Part shown: positions 1 to 5,390 of the stretch, one piece after another
Layout: each line of letters starts with the position of its first letter
Position numbering within the stretch: position 1 is the stretch's first letter
Origin: an archaeon
GTDB lineage: Archaea > Nanobdellota > Nanobdellia > Woesearchaeales > JAGVOV01
Direction of reading: 5' to 3'
Length of the DNA: 7,880 nt
NCBI GenBank assembly: GCA_020052545.1
Contig: JAGVOV010000056.1
Coordinates: 1-7,880, forward strand
Notes under the pieces: generated by a model
The model's input: the letters and a program-made list of their open reading frames with translations, nothing else
Databases searched by the model: none
Told to the model about the DNA's origin: nothing
Position numbers and translations under genes: made by a program

Positions 1-287
1 CATTGCTCAGCATCGTGATTGCGGCTTTTGTTTCAATAAATTCCGTGCTCGCTTACATCGATTACAGGAAGAGAAAAGATATTGGAGCGGCATGCACATT
101 GAACAGTGTAGGAACAGTATTTGGATTCGCAACTGGCATATGCAGCTCGTGCGTGGCAGGTATAGTTCCTATAATACTGGGCTGGCTCGGCGTAGCTGCT
201 GGCTGGGCATCCCTTCCATTACAGGGTATTGAGATTCAGATAATGACAATAGCAATCCTTGGAGTGGGATTCTACTACTTAAAATGA
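1..287 (+). CDS. Small membrane protein with CSSC motif (5' end probably cut by window edge)
   Basis: The visible 94 residues hold about three hydrophobic segments: residues 1-19, about 36-64 and about 78-93. A TTG at base 3 could be a start, but no ribosome-binding site is visible and the reading frame is open to the edge. I therefore think the true start lies upstream and residue 1 is already inside the first membrane segment. The notable motif is G-I-C-S-S-C at residues 45-50 (C47, C50), followed five residues later by P-I-I and then a Gly-rich membrane stretch. This resembles the CCAHH...LPII segment of the protein at the right end of the window. The stop overlaps the copA start by four bases (ATGA), implying translational coupling and a shared job in metal handling. 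I do not recognise a named family. A role as a metal-binding or redox membrane partner of CopA is inference from context. Confidence 0.7.
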   Translation, partial: LLSIVIAAFVSINSVLAYIDYRKRKDIGAACTLNSVGTVFGFATGICSSCVAGIVPIILGWLGVAAGWASLPLQGIEIQIMTIAILGVGFYYLK

Positions 288-2443
288 AAAAGGTCGAATT
301 GGCGATAACTGGGATGCATTGCGCATCATGCTCGGTTTTGATAAACAAAGCTCTGCAAAGAAGACCTGGCGTCAAGTCTGCAAACGTCAACTATGCAGCT
401 GCGAAAGCGTCTGTTGAATTTGATGAAAAAGCTATCACCGAAAACGACTTGATAGAGGCTGTTAAATCAAAAGGGTATGGAGCAAGTGTCGGCGTCGACA
501 GAGAAAGGGAAAGGAAGCTGAGGCAGGAGGAAATATCCAGCTTAAGGTTCCTCTTGGTTTTTAGTGCCATGTTTGCCCTTCCTGCTCTTTTGATCGGGAT
601 GATCTTCATGAGCGTCCCCTACAGAATATTGATCCTTTTCATTCTGGCAACACCTGTGCAGTTCATATCCGGCAAGACATTCTACATGGGCGCCTGGTCT
701 GCGCTGAAAAACAAGTCTTCCAGCATGGATACATTGATTGCTGTCGGCACAAGCGCCGCTTACTTTTATAGCGTGGCCGCCCTTTTTGGGATCGTGAAAG
801 AGCAATATTTTGAGACTGCAGCCATCCTGATAACTTTGGTCATACTTGGCAAATATCTTGAGGCGATAGCCAAGGGAAGGACAAGCGATGCGATAAGGAA
901 GCTAATTGATCTGGCGCCAAAATTCGCTATTGTCGTCAGAGGCGGTGAAGAGGTATCAATACCAATATCAGAGGTTGCTGTCGGCGATATAATCATAGTG
1001 AAGCCCGGCGAGAAGGTCCCTGTCGATGGCATCATAATAGAAGGGGATTCAGCCATCGATGAGAGTATGATAACAGGCGAGAGCATACCTGCCGAGAAGA
1101 CAAAAGGGAGCAGTGTTGTAGGGGCAAGCATCAACACCAATGGGACATTCAAGTTCAAGGCCACCAAGATAGGCCAGGACACAGTGCTTGCGCAGATTGT
1201 GAAGCTTGTGGAAGAAGCGCAGGGAAGCAAGGCAAATATTCAGCGCTTCGCTGATTCGATAAGCGCTGTCTTCGTCCCGGTTGTTGTGCTGATAGCATTG
1301 GCATCTTTCGCCCTGTGGTTCTTTTTGTTCGGCCAGACATTCGCATTCTCTCTTGTGATAGCAGTATCTGTTCTTGTAATCGCATGTCCCTGCGCGCTCG
1401 GTCTAGCTACACCAACAGCAATAATGGTGGGCACAGGAATCGGGGCGCAGAAGGGAATCCTGATAAAGAGCGCAGAGAGCCTTGAGATGATGCACAAGAT
1501 AAAAGCAGTCATATTCGACAAGACCGGCACGATAACAGAAGGGAAGCCCAAGATGACAGATTTAATCATCATCGGCAATCATGATCCAAAGCTTGTGCTC
1601 GAATATATCTATGCTGTTGAGAACGGCTCTGAACATCCTTTGGCAAAGGCAGTTGTGGACAAGGCAAGAGAGGGCAAATTGAGGCTTTTCAAGGCAACCA
1701 ATTTCAAGGCAATAACAGGCAAAGGAGTTGAGGCAAAGGTGGGAGAGCATCATGTCTATGTAGGGAAGCCTGATGAGCACGTGCACGACAGTGAAACAAC
1801 ATTGAAGATATCGAGATTGCAGAATGATGGAAAAACCGTAATGGTTGCGAAAGTCGGAGGCCATGTCATCGCGCTTATCGGGGTTGCAGACACGATAAGG
1901 CCAAGCAGCATCCAGGCGATAAATGAGCTCAGGAAGATTGGCATAGAGTCCTGGCTGATAACTGGCGACAACAAGAGGACTGCCGAGGCCATTTCGAAAC
2001 AGGCCGGGATACATAATGTTTTTGCTGAAGTCATGCCTGAAGAGAAGGCATCTTATGTAAAGAAGCTGCAACAGCAAGGATACAAGGTTGCTATGGTAGG
2101 CGACGGCATAAATGATGCTCCAGCTCTGGTGCAGGCAGACATTGGGATAGCAATGGGCTCTGGGACTGATGTTGCGATAGAGACTGGCTCTGTCGTTCTC
2201 ATGAGGAATGACCCAATGGATGTGCCGCGCTCGATAAAGCTCGGAAGGGCGACAATCAACAAGATCAAGCAGAACATGTTCTGGGCGCTTGTATATAACG
2301 TCCTTGGCATACCAGTAGCTGCAGGCGCTTTATACCTATCTTATGGAATCTTATTATCCCCAATAATAGCGGGGGGAGCCATGGCCCTCTCAAGCGTCTC
2401 AGTGGTTTCAAATGCGCTGACTCTGCGCTTGAGGAGGTTCTAG
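284..2443 (+). CDS. copA: Cu(I)-exporting P-type ATPase (P1B-1), CopA
   Basis: This 719-residue integral membrane pump uses ATP to export Cu(I) from the cytoplasm. The N-terminus carries one heavy-metal-associated domain with GMHCASC at residues 10-16 (C13, C16). It is followed by eight expected membrane helices: roughly 90-130 and 148-195 (four), 325-385 (two) and 660-710 (two). Catalytic landmarks are all intact: actuator TGES at 264-267, membrane CPC at 368-370, phosphorylated D412 in DKTGT, HP at 451-452 in the nucleotide-binding domain, and GDGIND at 606-611. Specificity residues fit the Cu(I) class rather than zinc: Y671-N672 in TM7 and M700 with S703-S704 in TM8. Length is normal for a single-HMA CopA. 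The start overlaps the upstream stop by four bases and the next gene begins one base after the stop, so it sits inside an operon. No truncation or missing key residue is seen. Confidence 0.97.
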   Translation: MKKVELAITGMHCASCSVLINKALQRRPGVKSANVNYAAAKASVEFDEKAITENDLIEAVKSKGYGASVGVDRERERKLRQEEISSLRFLLVFSAMFALPALLIGMIFMSVPYRILILFILATPVQFISGKTFYMGAWSALKNKSSSMDTLIAVGTSAAYFYSVAALFGIVKEQYFETAAILITLVILGKYLEAIAKGRTSDAIRKLIDLAPKFAIVVRGGEEVSIPISEVAVGDIIIVKPGEKVPVDGIIIEGDSAIDESMITGESIPAEKTKGSSVVGASINTNGTFKFKATKIGQDTVLAQIVKLVEEAQGSKANIQRFADSISAVFVPVVVLIALASFALWFFLFGQTFAFSLVIAVSVLVIACPCALGLATPTAIMVGTGIGAQKGILIKSAESLEMMHKIKAVIFDKTGTITEGKPKMTDLIIIGNHDPKLVLEYIYAVENGSEHPLAKAVVDKAREGKLRLFKATNFKAITGKGVEAKVGEHHVYVGKPDEHVHDSETTLKISRLQNDGKTVMVAKVGGHVIALIGVADTIRPSSIQAINELRKIGIESWLITGDNKRTAEAISKQAGIHNVFAEVMPEEKASYVKKLQQQGYKVAMVGDGINDAPALVQADIGIAMGSGTDVAIETGSVVLMRNDPMDVPRSIKLGRATINKIKQNMFWALVYNVLGIPVAAGALYLSYGILLSPIIAGGAMALSSVSVVSNALTLRLRRF

Positions 2444-2444
2444 T

Positions 2445-3221
2445 ATGGGCTTCATAAACGACAATAGGGAAGCAACTTTATTTACAATGGCAATCTTAGT
2501 CATTGGAATCATTGGTTACTTCCTTGCTGGGGGAGTTGCTGATAAGGCTATGTCTTTTGATGTTGAATTTTTTAAAAGCCTCCAAGTGAAAGCTGCTTTC
2601 GAAGATGACAATTCGCTGGAGCTTTACGTGCTGCCTAACTACAATAAGCTCAGCATGTATAAGGCTGCTGAAGGAAACTCGCTTCCGGAGCAAGGTACTA
2701 TGGTCCTGGGTTTTGAAGAGGCCAGGATGATGAGAGAGGAAAAGGAGTTTTCCAAGATTGGGGACAATATTGATAATCTTTTTGGCGTCGACGTACAGAT
2801 AGAGGGCATATTGGCAGAGACTGGGACCATAATTGATGACATGCATTTTATGTCAAGCCGCGACTTCGATACCCTTAAAGGCGAGAAGGATAAAGTGTTC
2901 ATAAAACTTCTGGAAGGGAATATCCCTAAAGTTTTTTATAGGCTTCAAGCAGACGAGAAGCTGCCAAATGGATTCAGGCTGACTGATGGAAGTATGAGCG
3001 ACTACAGCATCAAAGAGATTTCAGGAGAAAAGTTCTACCCAATGGTTGTGGGCTTTGAAGAAGCCAAGATGATGAAAGAGGAGAAGCTTTTCAGCAAGCC
3101 TGGAGACACAATAAAAGGATTCTTCGGGAACAACATATTCATTGCCGGGACATTAAAGAAGAGCAATTCAAGCTTGGATATGATGCATTTCTTGCCTCTG
3201 GGCAAGGAGGACCTAAAATGA
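2445..3221 (+). CDS. Membrane-anchored protein with two copies of a Met/His repeat (GFEEAxMM...MHF)
   Basis: The protein has 258 residues. An uncleaved-looking N-terminal membrane helix (about 12-30) is followed by a soluble, probably extracytoplasmic part. That part contains two ungapped copies of a roughly 51-residue unit at residues 86-136 and 200-250, offset by exactly 114 residues, with about 27 identical positions by my count. Each unit starts M-V-x-G-F-E-E-A-[RK]-M-M and ends with D/M-M-H-F (H134, H248). The paired Met and the Met-His dyad are plausible soft-metal ligands. The intervening segment (about 145-195) is also charged and soluble. Its start follows GAGGAGGT at 2431-2438 with a 6-nt spacer, one base after the copA stop, and its own stop overlaps the cupredoxin start by four bases. 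I recognise no named domain. I recall similar unnamed proteins in DPANN genomes, so this may be a lineage-specific family. Metal binding is inference from composition and neighbours. Confidence 0.85.
   Translation: MGFINDNREATLFTMAILVIGIIGYFLAGGVADKAMSFDVEFFKSLQVKAAFEDDNSLELYVLPNYNKLSMYKAAEGNSLPEQGTMVLGFEEARMMREEKEFSKIGDNIDNLFGVDVQIEGILAETGTIIDDMHFMSSRDFDTLKGEKDKVFIKLLEGNIPKVFYRLQADEKLPNGFRLTDGSMSDYSIKEISGEKFYPMVVGFEEAKMMKEEKLFSKPGDTIKGFFGNNIFIAGTLKKSNSSLDMMHFLPLGKEDLK
2700..2852 (+). repeat. Internal protein repeat, copy 1
   Basis: Encodes residues 86-136 of the 258-residue membrane-anchored protein. It aligns without gaps to residues 200-250, sharing the GFEEA, MM, EEK, FSK, GD and MHF positions. 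Confidence 0.8.
3042..3194 (+). repeat. Internal protein repeat, copy 2
   Basis: Encodes residues 200-250 of the same protein, 342 bases downstream of copy 1. About 27 of 51 residues are identical to copy 1 by my hand count. The DNA is clearly more diverged than a recent duplication would be, so the repeat is old. Confidence 0.8.
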
Positions 3222-3760
3222 GAAAGAAAAAAAAGAGTATGGCTTTGGTTGTTATTGCTTTAGTTGTAGTTTTCGGTACGATTGTGGTTGCGCTCGGCTC
3301 AGGGCAAAGGGCTCAGAGCACAGGTCAGCAAGTTGGATCTGTGCAGAATAGCCAAGTTAATACGGGGCAGCAGATCAGCAACACTTATGCTGCAGGAGAC
3401 GCGCAGACAGTCAAGATGACAGCCTCTACAGGATTCTATAATCCAAGTGAGATAAGAGTAAAGGTCGGGGACACTGTGAGGATTGATGCCGATCCGAATA
3501 CATTCTTCGGCTGCATGACCACTTTCATGATAGACGGCTACAACATCAAGAAATACCTGTCTGACACCGACCACGTCATAGAATTCACTGCAGACAAGGC
3601 CGGCACATTCTGGATGCACTGCCCTATGGGCATGGGCAACGGGAAGCTCATTGTGACAGATGCTAATGGGAATGCTCCTGCTCCTGCTGCGAAAGCTCCA
3701 GTGGCTACTTGCGGCGCCAGTGGCGGCGGCTGCGGATGCGGCGGCGCCAAGCGTCTCTAA
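3218..3760 (+). CDS. Membrane-anchored cupredoxin with Cys-rich C-terminal tail
   Basis: The protein has 180 residues. A basic N-terminus and hydrophobic helix (about 8-27) anchor it outside the cytoplasm. A Ser/Gln/Asn-rich linker (28-62) leads to a cupredoxin fold at about 64-148. The motifs are FFGCM (C99) after the first strands and W-M-H-C-P-M-G-M-G near the end (H134, C135, M137, M139). This follows the copper-site loop of cupredoxins that end in C-x-M-G-M, in which the first ligand is Cys rather than the usual His. After the domain comes an Ala/Pro linker and a Gly-rich tail with C165, C172 and C174. It probably binds copper and carries electrons or Cu on the outer face. The start lies in a 4-nt ATGA overlap and is preceded by GGAGG (3206-3210) with a 7-nt spacer. 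The extra tail cysteines are unusual for the fold and could form a second metal site. Confidence 0.9.
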   Translation: MRKKKKSMALVVIALVVVFGTIVVALGSGQRAQSTGQQVGSVQNSQVNTGQQISNTYAAGDAQTVKMTASTGFYNPSEIRVKVGDTVRIDADPNTFFGCMTTFMIDGYNIKKYLSDTDHVIEFTADKAGTFWMHCPMGMGNGKLIVTDANGNAPAPAAKAPVATCGASGGGCGCGGAKRL

Positions 3761-3761
3761 A

Positions 3762-3767
3762 GAGGTG
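3762..3767 (+). promoter_or_regulatory. Ribosome-binding site fixing the YHS protein start
   Basis: GAGGTG, starting two bases after the cupredoxin stop, lies 6 nt before the ATG at 3774. It argues against a longer reading that begins inside the cupredoxin gene. Confidence 0.75.
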
Positions 3768-3773
3768 AAAAAA

Positions 3774-3905
3774 ATGTTTGGATTGTTCAAAAGGAAGGAT
3801 CCGATCTGCGGCATGAAAGAGGTTAAAGGAACCGGGATTGAGAATGAAGGAAAATGGTTTTGCTCCGAAGCATGCCTTGAAGGATACAAAAAGCAGAAGA
3901 AGTGA
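3774..3905 (+). CDS. 43-residue YHS-domain protein
   Basis: The whole protein is one YHS (TRASH-like) domain. D-P-I-C-G-M (residues 9-14) and W-F-C-S-E-A-C near residue 30 supply three Cys, and Lys-rich ends flank the domain. There is no signal or membrane segment, so it should be cytoplasmic. YHS domains occur in metal ATPases, chaperones and regulators of copper and mercury, where the Cys residues bind metal. A stand-alone copy next to copA suggests a small Cu chaperone or sensor for the pump, which is inference. The open frame continues upstream into the cupredoxin gene, but the ATG at 3774 has a strong ribosome-binding site 6 nt before it and starts at the domain edge. The next gene begins 6 nt after its stop. 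Confidence 0.85.
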   Translation: MFGLFKRKDPICGMKEVKGTGIENEGKWFCSEACLEGYKKQKK

Positions 3906-3911
3906 ATTTAG

Positions 3912-4400
3912 ATGGATATAAACAACAAAACGTTAGGCTATCTGCTCATTGGATTTGCAGCTTTGCTGCTGATCAGCCTGATAGTGGTGAAGCTAGATGT
4001 TGACAAGCAGTCAACAGTACTGTGCGAGAAATTTCAGGAAACCAAGACAGACATGAAGTTCTGCCCAGTGCACACAAGCAATGTATCATGGTATATAACT
4101 TCTGGATTTGCGCTGAGCTTCCTTGTCCTTCTGCTCGGGATTATGGTCCTATTTTTCCCGAAATATTCTGAGGGGCAAAAAAAGGATTTCAAGAGTATTG
4201 ACACATCAAAGCTCAATAATGATGAGAAAATTGTCTATGAGTCGATAAAGGCAAAGAAAGGCTCTGCTTACCAGAGCGATATAATAAAGGAAACCGGCTT
4301 CAGCAAAGTCAAAGTCACAAGAATTCTTGACAGGCTTGAGACTGGTGAGATATTGGAAAGGAAGAGAAGAGGCATGACAAACCTCATAATCCTTAAGTAA
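3912..4400 (+). CDS. Membrane-anchored winged-helix regulator with extracytoplasmic Cys/His loop
   Basis: The protein has 162 residues. TM1 (about 8-27) and TM2 (about 60-82) frame an outward loop of about 32 residues containing C38, C51 and H54. The C-terminal cytoplasmic part (about 98-162) is a winged helix-turn-helix. Helix 1 is around 101-114, helix 2 around 118-128 and recognition helix 3 around 130-143. A basic wing follows (E-R-K-R-R-G at 149-154), and the chain ends in a short strand. The fold resembles MarR/ArsR-like archaeal winged-helix domains attached to membrane helices. Positive-inside charges agree with both ends in the cytoplasm. It probably senses metal or redox state outside the cell and acts directly on DNA. 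It is last in the left block, immediately before the only promoter-like gap, which contains a perfect palindrome. The ribosome-binding site is weak and overlaps the end of the YHS gene. Ligand and target are inference. Confidence 0.88.
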   Translation: MDINNKTLGYLLIGFAALLLISLIVVKLDVDKQSTVLCEKFQETKTDMKFCPVHTSNVSWYITSGFALSFLVLLLGIMVLFFPKYSEGQKKDFKSIDTSKLNNDEKIVYESIKAKKGSAYQSDIIKETGFSKVKVTRILDRLETGEILERKRRGMTNLIILK

Positions 4401-4408
4401 TCTCTCCC

Positions 4409-4422
4409 TGAAACTAGTTTCA
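4409..4422. promoter_or_regulatory. Perfect 14-bp palindrome, candidate operator
   Basis: TGAAACTAGTTTCA is exactly its own reverse complement and sits in the only non-coding gap, just upstream of a TATA-like element. That position would overlap or touch the BRE, where a bound dimer would affect TBP/TFB binding. The winged-helix regulator encoded immediately upstream is the natural candidate binder. Pairing does not extend beyond the 14 bases. Confidence 0.55.
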
Positions 4423-4425
4423 TAG

Positions 4426-4437
4426 TTATTTAGATAT
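4426..4437 (+). promoter_or_regulatory. TATA-like promoter element of the right block
   Basis: TTATTTAGATAT lies in the 85-base gap. If used as an archaeal TATA box, transcription would start near 4455-4462, leaving a short leader that still contains the GAGGTG ribosome-binding site. A second AT-rich element at 4454-4465 (TTATGATATAAA) would place the transcript start at or past the ATG and remove the ribosome-binding site, so I prefer the first. Confidence 0.4.
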
Positions 4438-4472
4438 GCTGTTTCTATCTCCATTATGATATAAACGATTTT

Positions 4473-4478
4473 GAGGTG
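4473..4478 (+). promoter_or_regulatory. Ribosome-binding site fixing the 4486 start
   Basis: GAGGTG with a 7-nt spacer to the ATG at 4486. It overlaps an in-frame TTG at 4471, which is therefore unlikely to be the start. Confidence 0.75.
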
Positions 4479-4485
4479 GTATCAA

Positions 4486-5178
4486 ATGGATAAATTAGAG
4501 AAAATCGGCATCGGCCTTCTGGTGCTGGCATTTGTTGTTGTGGGGTTTAATTTTATTCAGACAACAAAGCTATTGTCAGAAAAGAAGGGCGGAGCCACAG
4601 TCTTGGAGGTTCCAAGAGGAGCAACACCGGCAGAACAGACACAGCAATTGCTGCCTGTCGTGTCTGATATAATCCCTAAGGGGGTTCCGAAGATATACGG
4701 CAGTGAATTGGGGGTGAGCTTTGATGATATCAGCGCTGACAATCCACAATCGACGCAGGCGACAATAGCCAAGATAGCGACATTTGACAACGGCATAACA
4801 CTGAGCGCAAGCGAGCTCACAAGGTATATAGCGACTGCCGGACAGATAAGCTGCGAATACTGCTGCGGCGCTCCTGCAATAATATTCAGCAATGGAAAGG
4901 CGGCATGCGGCTGCCAGCATAGCGCTGTTATGAGAGGCCTGGCCAAATACTTGTTGCAGAAACATGCAAGCGAGTACACAGATGATCAGATATTAGAGGA
5001 GCTTGGAAAATGGAAAACCATGTTCTTCCCAGGGCCTATAGAGCAAAAAGCAGCTGTGCTTAAGCAGAAAGGCATCGAGCTGAACTACATCAACCTGGCT
5101 TCAAACAAATACAGGGGGATTGAGAAAGGTGCTCCGCAAGGCGGCAGCTCAGGAAGCGGAATGGTTGGAGGTTGCTAA
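4486..5178 (+). CDS. Membrane-anchored Cys-rich protein (CxxCC...CxCxH) ending in GMVGGC
   Basis: The protein has 230 residues. An N-terminal helix (about 8-26) anchors an outward domain, and residues 30-65 are a linker. The core (about 66-212) carries C123, C126 and C127, then after 13 residues C141, C143 and H145. The latter group is followed by an amphipathic helix and a segment around residues 172-184 rich in Trp, Met and Phe (G-K-W-K-T-M-F-F-P-G-P). The spacing recalls proteins with a PCYCGC motif, but the match is partial. It looks like a metal or Fe-S-like site or a set of redox disulfides. After a Gly/Ser linker the chain ends S-G-S-G-M-V-G-G-C. The start is the ATG at 4486, which follows GAGGTG by 7 nt. 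It is the first gene after the candidate operator. I know of similar unnamed proteins in DPANN archaea only from memory. The function is unknown and metal binding is inferred. Confidence 0.85.
   Translation: MDKLEKIGIGLLVLAFVVVGFNFIQTTKLLSEKKGGATVLEVPRGATPAEQTQQLLPVVSDIIPKGVPKIYGSELGVSFDDISADNPQSTQATIAKIATFDNGITLSASELTRYIATAGQISCEYCCGAPAIIFSNGKAACGCQHSAVMRGLAKYLLQKHASEYTDDQILEELGKWKTMFFPGPIEQKAAVLKQKGIELNYINLASNKYRGIEKGAPQGGSSGSGMVGGC
5167..5172 (+). promoter_or_regulatory. Ribosome-binding site embedded in the GMVGGC tail codons (first copy)
   Basis: GGAGGT here is both the Gly-Gly codon pair of the upstream protein's tail and the Shine-Dalgarno sequence of the gene starting at 5180 (7-nt spacer). 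It decides that start over any longer in-frame reading. Confidence 0.8.
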
Positions 5179-5179
5179 A

Positions 5180-5389
5180 ATGAAAAAAGATAATTTCTTT
5201 AGTTATTTGTTGATAGGGTTGATCGGCATAATACTGCTAGTTTCTGCCATTCAGGCAGTGCAGATCAGCGCCATGAAGGCTGACTTTGCCTCTGGGAGTC
5301 CATCAGTGACAATCCCTGTAAGCCAAGTCCAGGCCCAGCCTGCTAGGGCTAGCCCGCAGCAAAGTGCTGGTATGGTAGGAGGTTGTTAA
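5180..5389 (+). CDS. 69-residue anchor-plus-tail protein ending in GMVGGC
   Basis: This is a minimal protein. A short basic N-terminus (MKKDN) is followed by one membrane helix (about 7-25), the segment I-Q-A-V-Q-I-S-A-M-K (24-33), a low-complexity Ser/Pro/Gln/Ala stretch (38-62) and the tail S-A-G-M-V-G-G-C. There is no room for a folded domain. The helix and the QISxxK segment match those of the following 107-residue protein, so the two look like paralogs, one of them without its middle domain. Charge places the N-terminus inside and the Cys tail outside. The frame is open upstream into the previous gene. The ATG at 5180 is chosen because GGAGGT lies 7 nt before it and the membrane segment begins right after. 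It may be a scaffold or assembly subunit displaying the terminal Cys, which is inference. Confidence 0.8.
   Translation: MKKDNFFSYLLIGLIGIILLVSAIQAVQISAMKADFASGSPSVTIPVSQVQAQPARASPQQSAGMVGGC
5378..5383 (+). promoter_or_regulatory. Ribosome-binding site embedded in the GMVGGC tail codons (second copy)
   Basis: GGAGGT encodes the Gly-Gly of the 69-residue protein's tail and lies 7 nt before the ATG at 5391, the same geometry as the first copy. Confidence 0.8.
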
Positions 5390-5390
5390 A

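Noticed and set aside
284..2443. Zinc/cadmium or silver specificity for the ATPase
   Set aside because: CPC with the Tyr-Asn and Met-Ser-Ser helix residues is the Cu(I) class signature. Silver is usually also carried by this class, so it cannot be excluded, but zinc and cadmium are unlikely.
3660..3773. Longer YHS protein starting within the cupredoxin gene
   Set aside because: The added residues are a frame-shifted reading of the Ala/Pro and Gly/Cys tail codons. GAGGTG precedes the ATG at 3774.
3299..3889. Long minus-strand open frame opposite the cupredoxin and YHS genes, and similar ones at 766-1230, 1562-2077 and 6175-6753
   Set aside because: They lie antisense to clearly coding genes with conserved motifs, show no recognisable domain or start signal, and are expected from the codon bias of the plus-strand genes.
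4409..4422. Palindrome as an intrinsic transcription terminator of the left block
   Set aside because: It has no loop of its own, so a hairpin would retain few pairs. No T-run follows it, and its position before a TATA-like element fits an operator better.
4471..4485. In-frame TTG upstream giving a five-residue longer Cys-rich protein
   Set aside because: The TTG directly abuts the GAGGTG ribosome-binding site, which is correctly spaced for the ATG at 4486. The extension would also translate the Shine-Dalgarno itself.
5120..5179. Upstream extension of the 69-residue gene into the previous gene
   Set aside because: The ATG at 5180 has an ideal GGAGGT spacing and begins a typical basic-then-hydrophobic N-terminus. 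The extension would only read the neighbour's codons in another frame.
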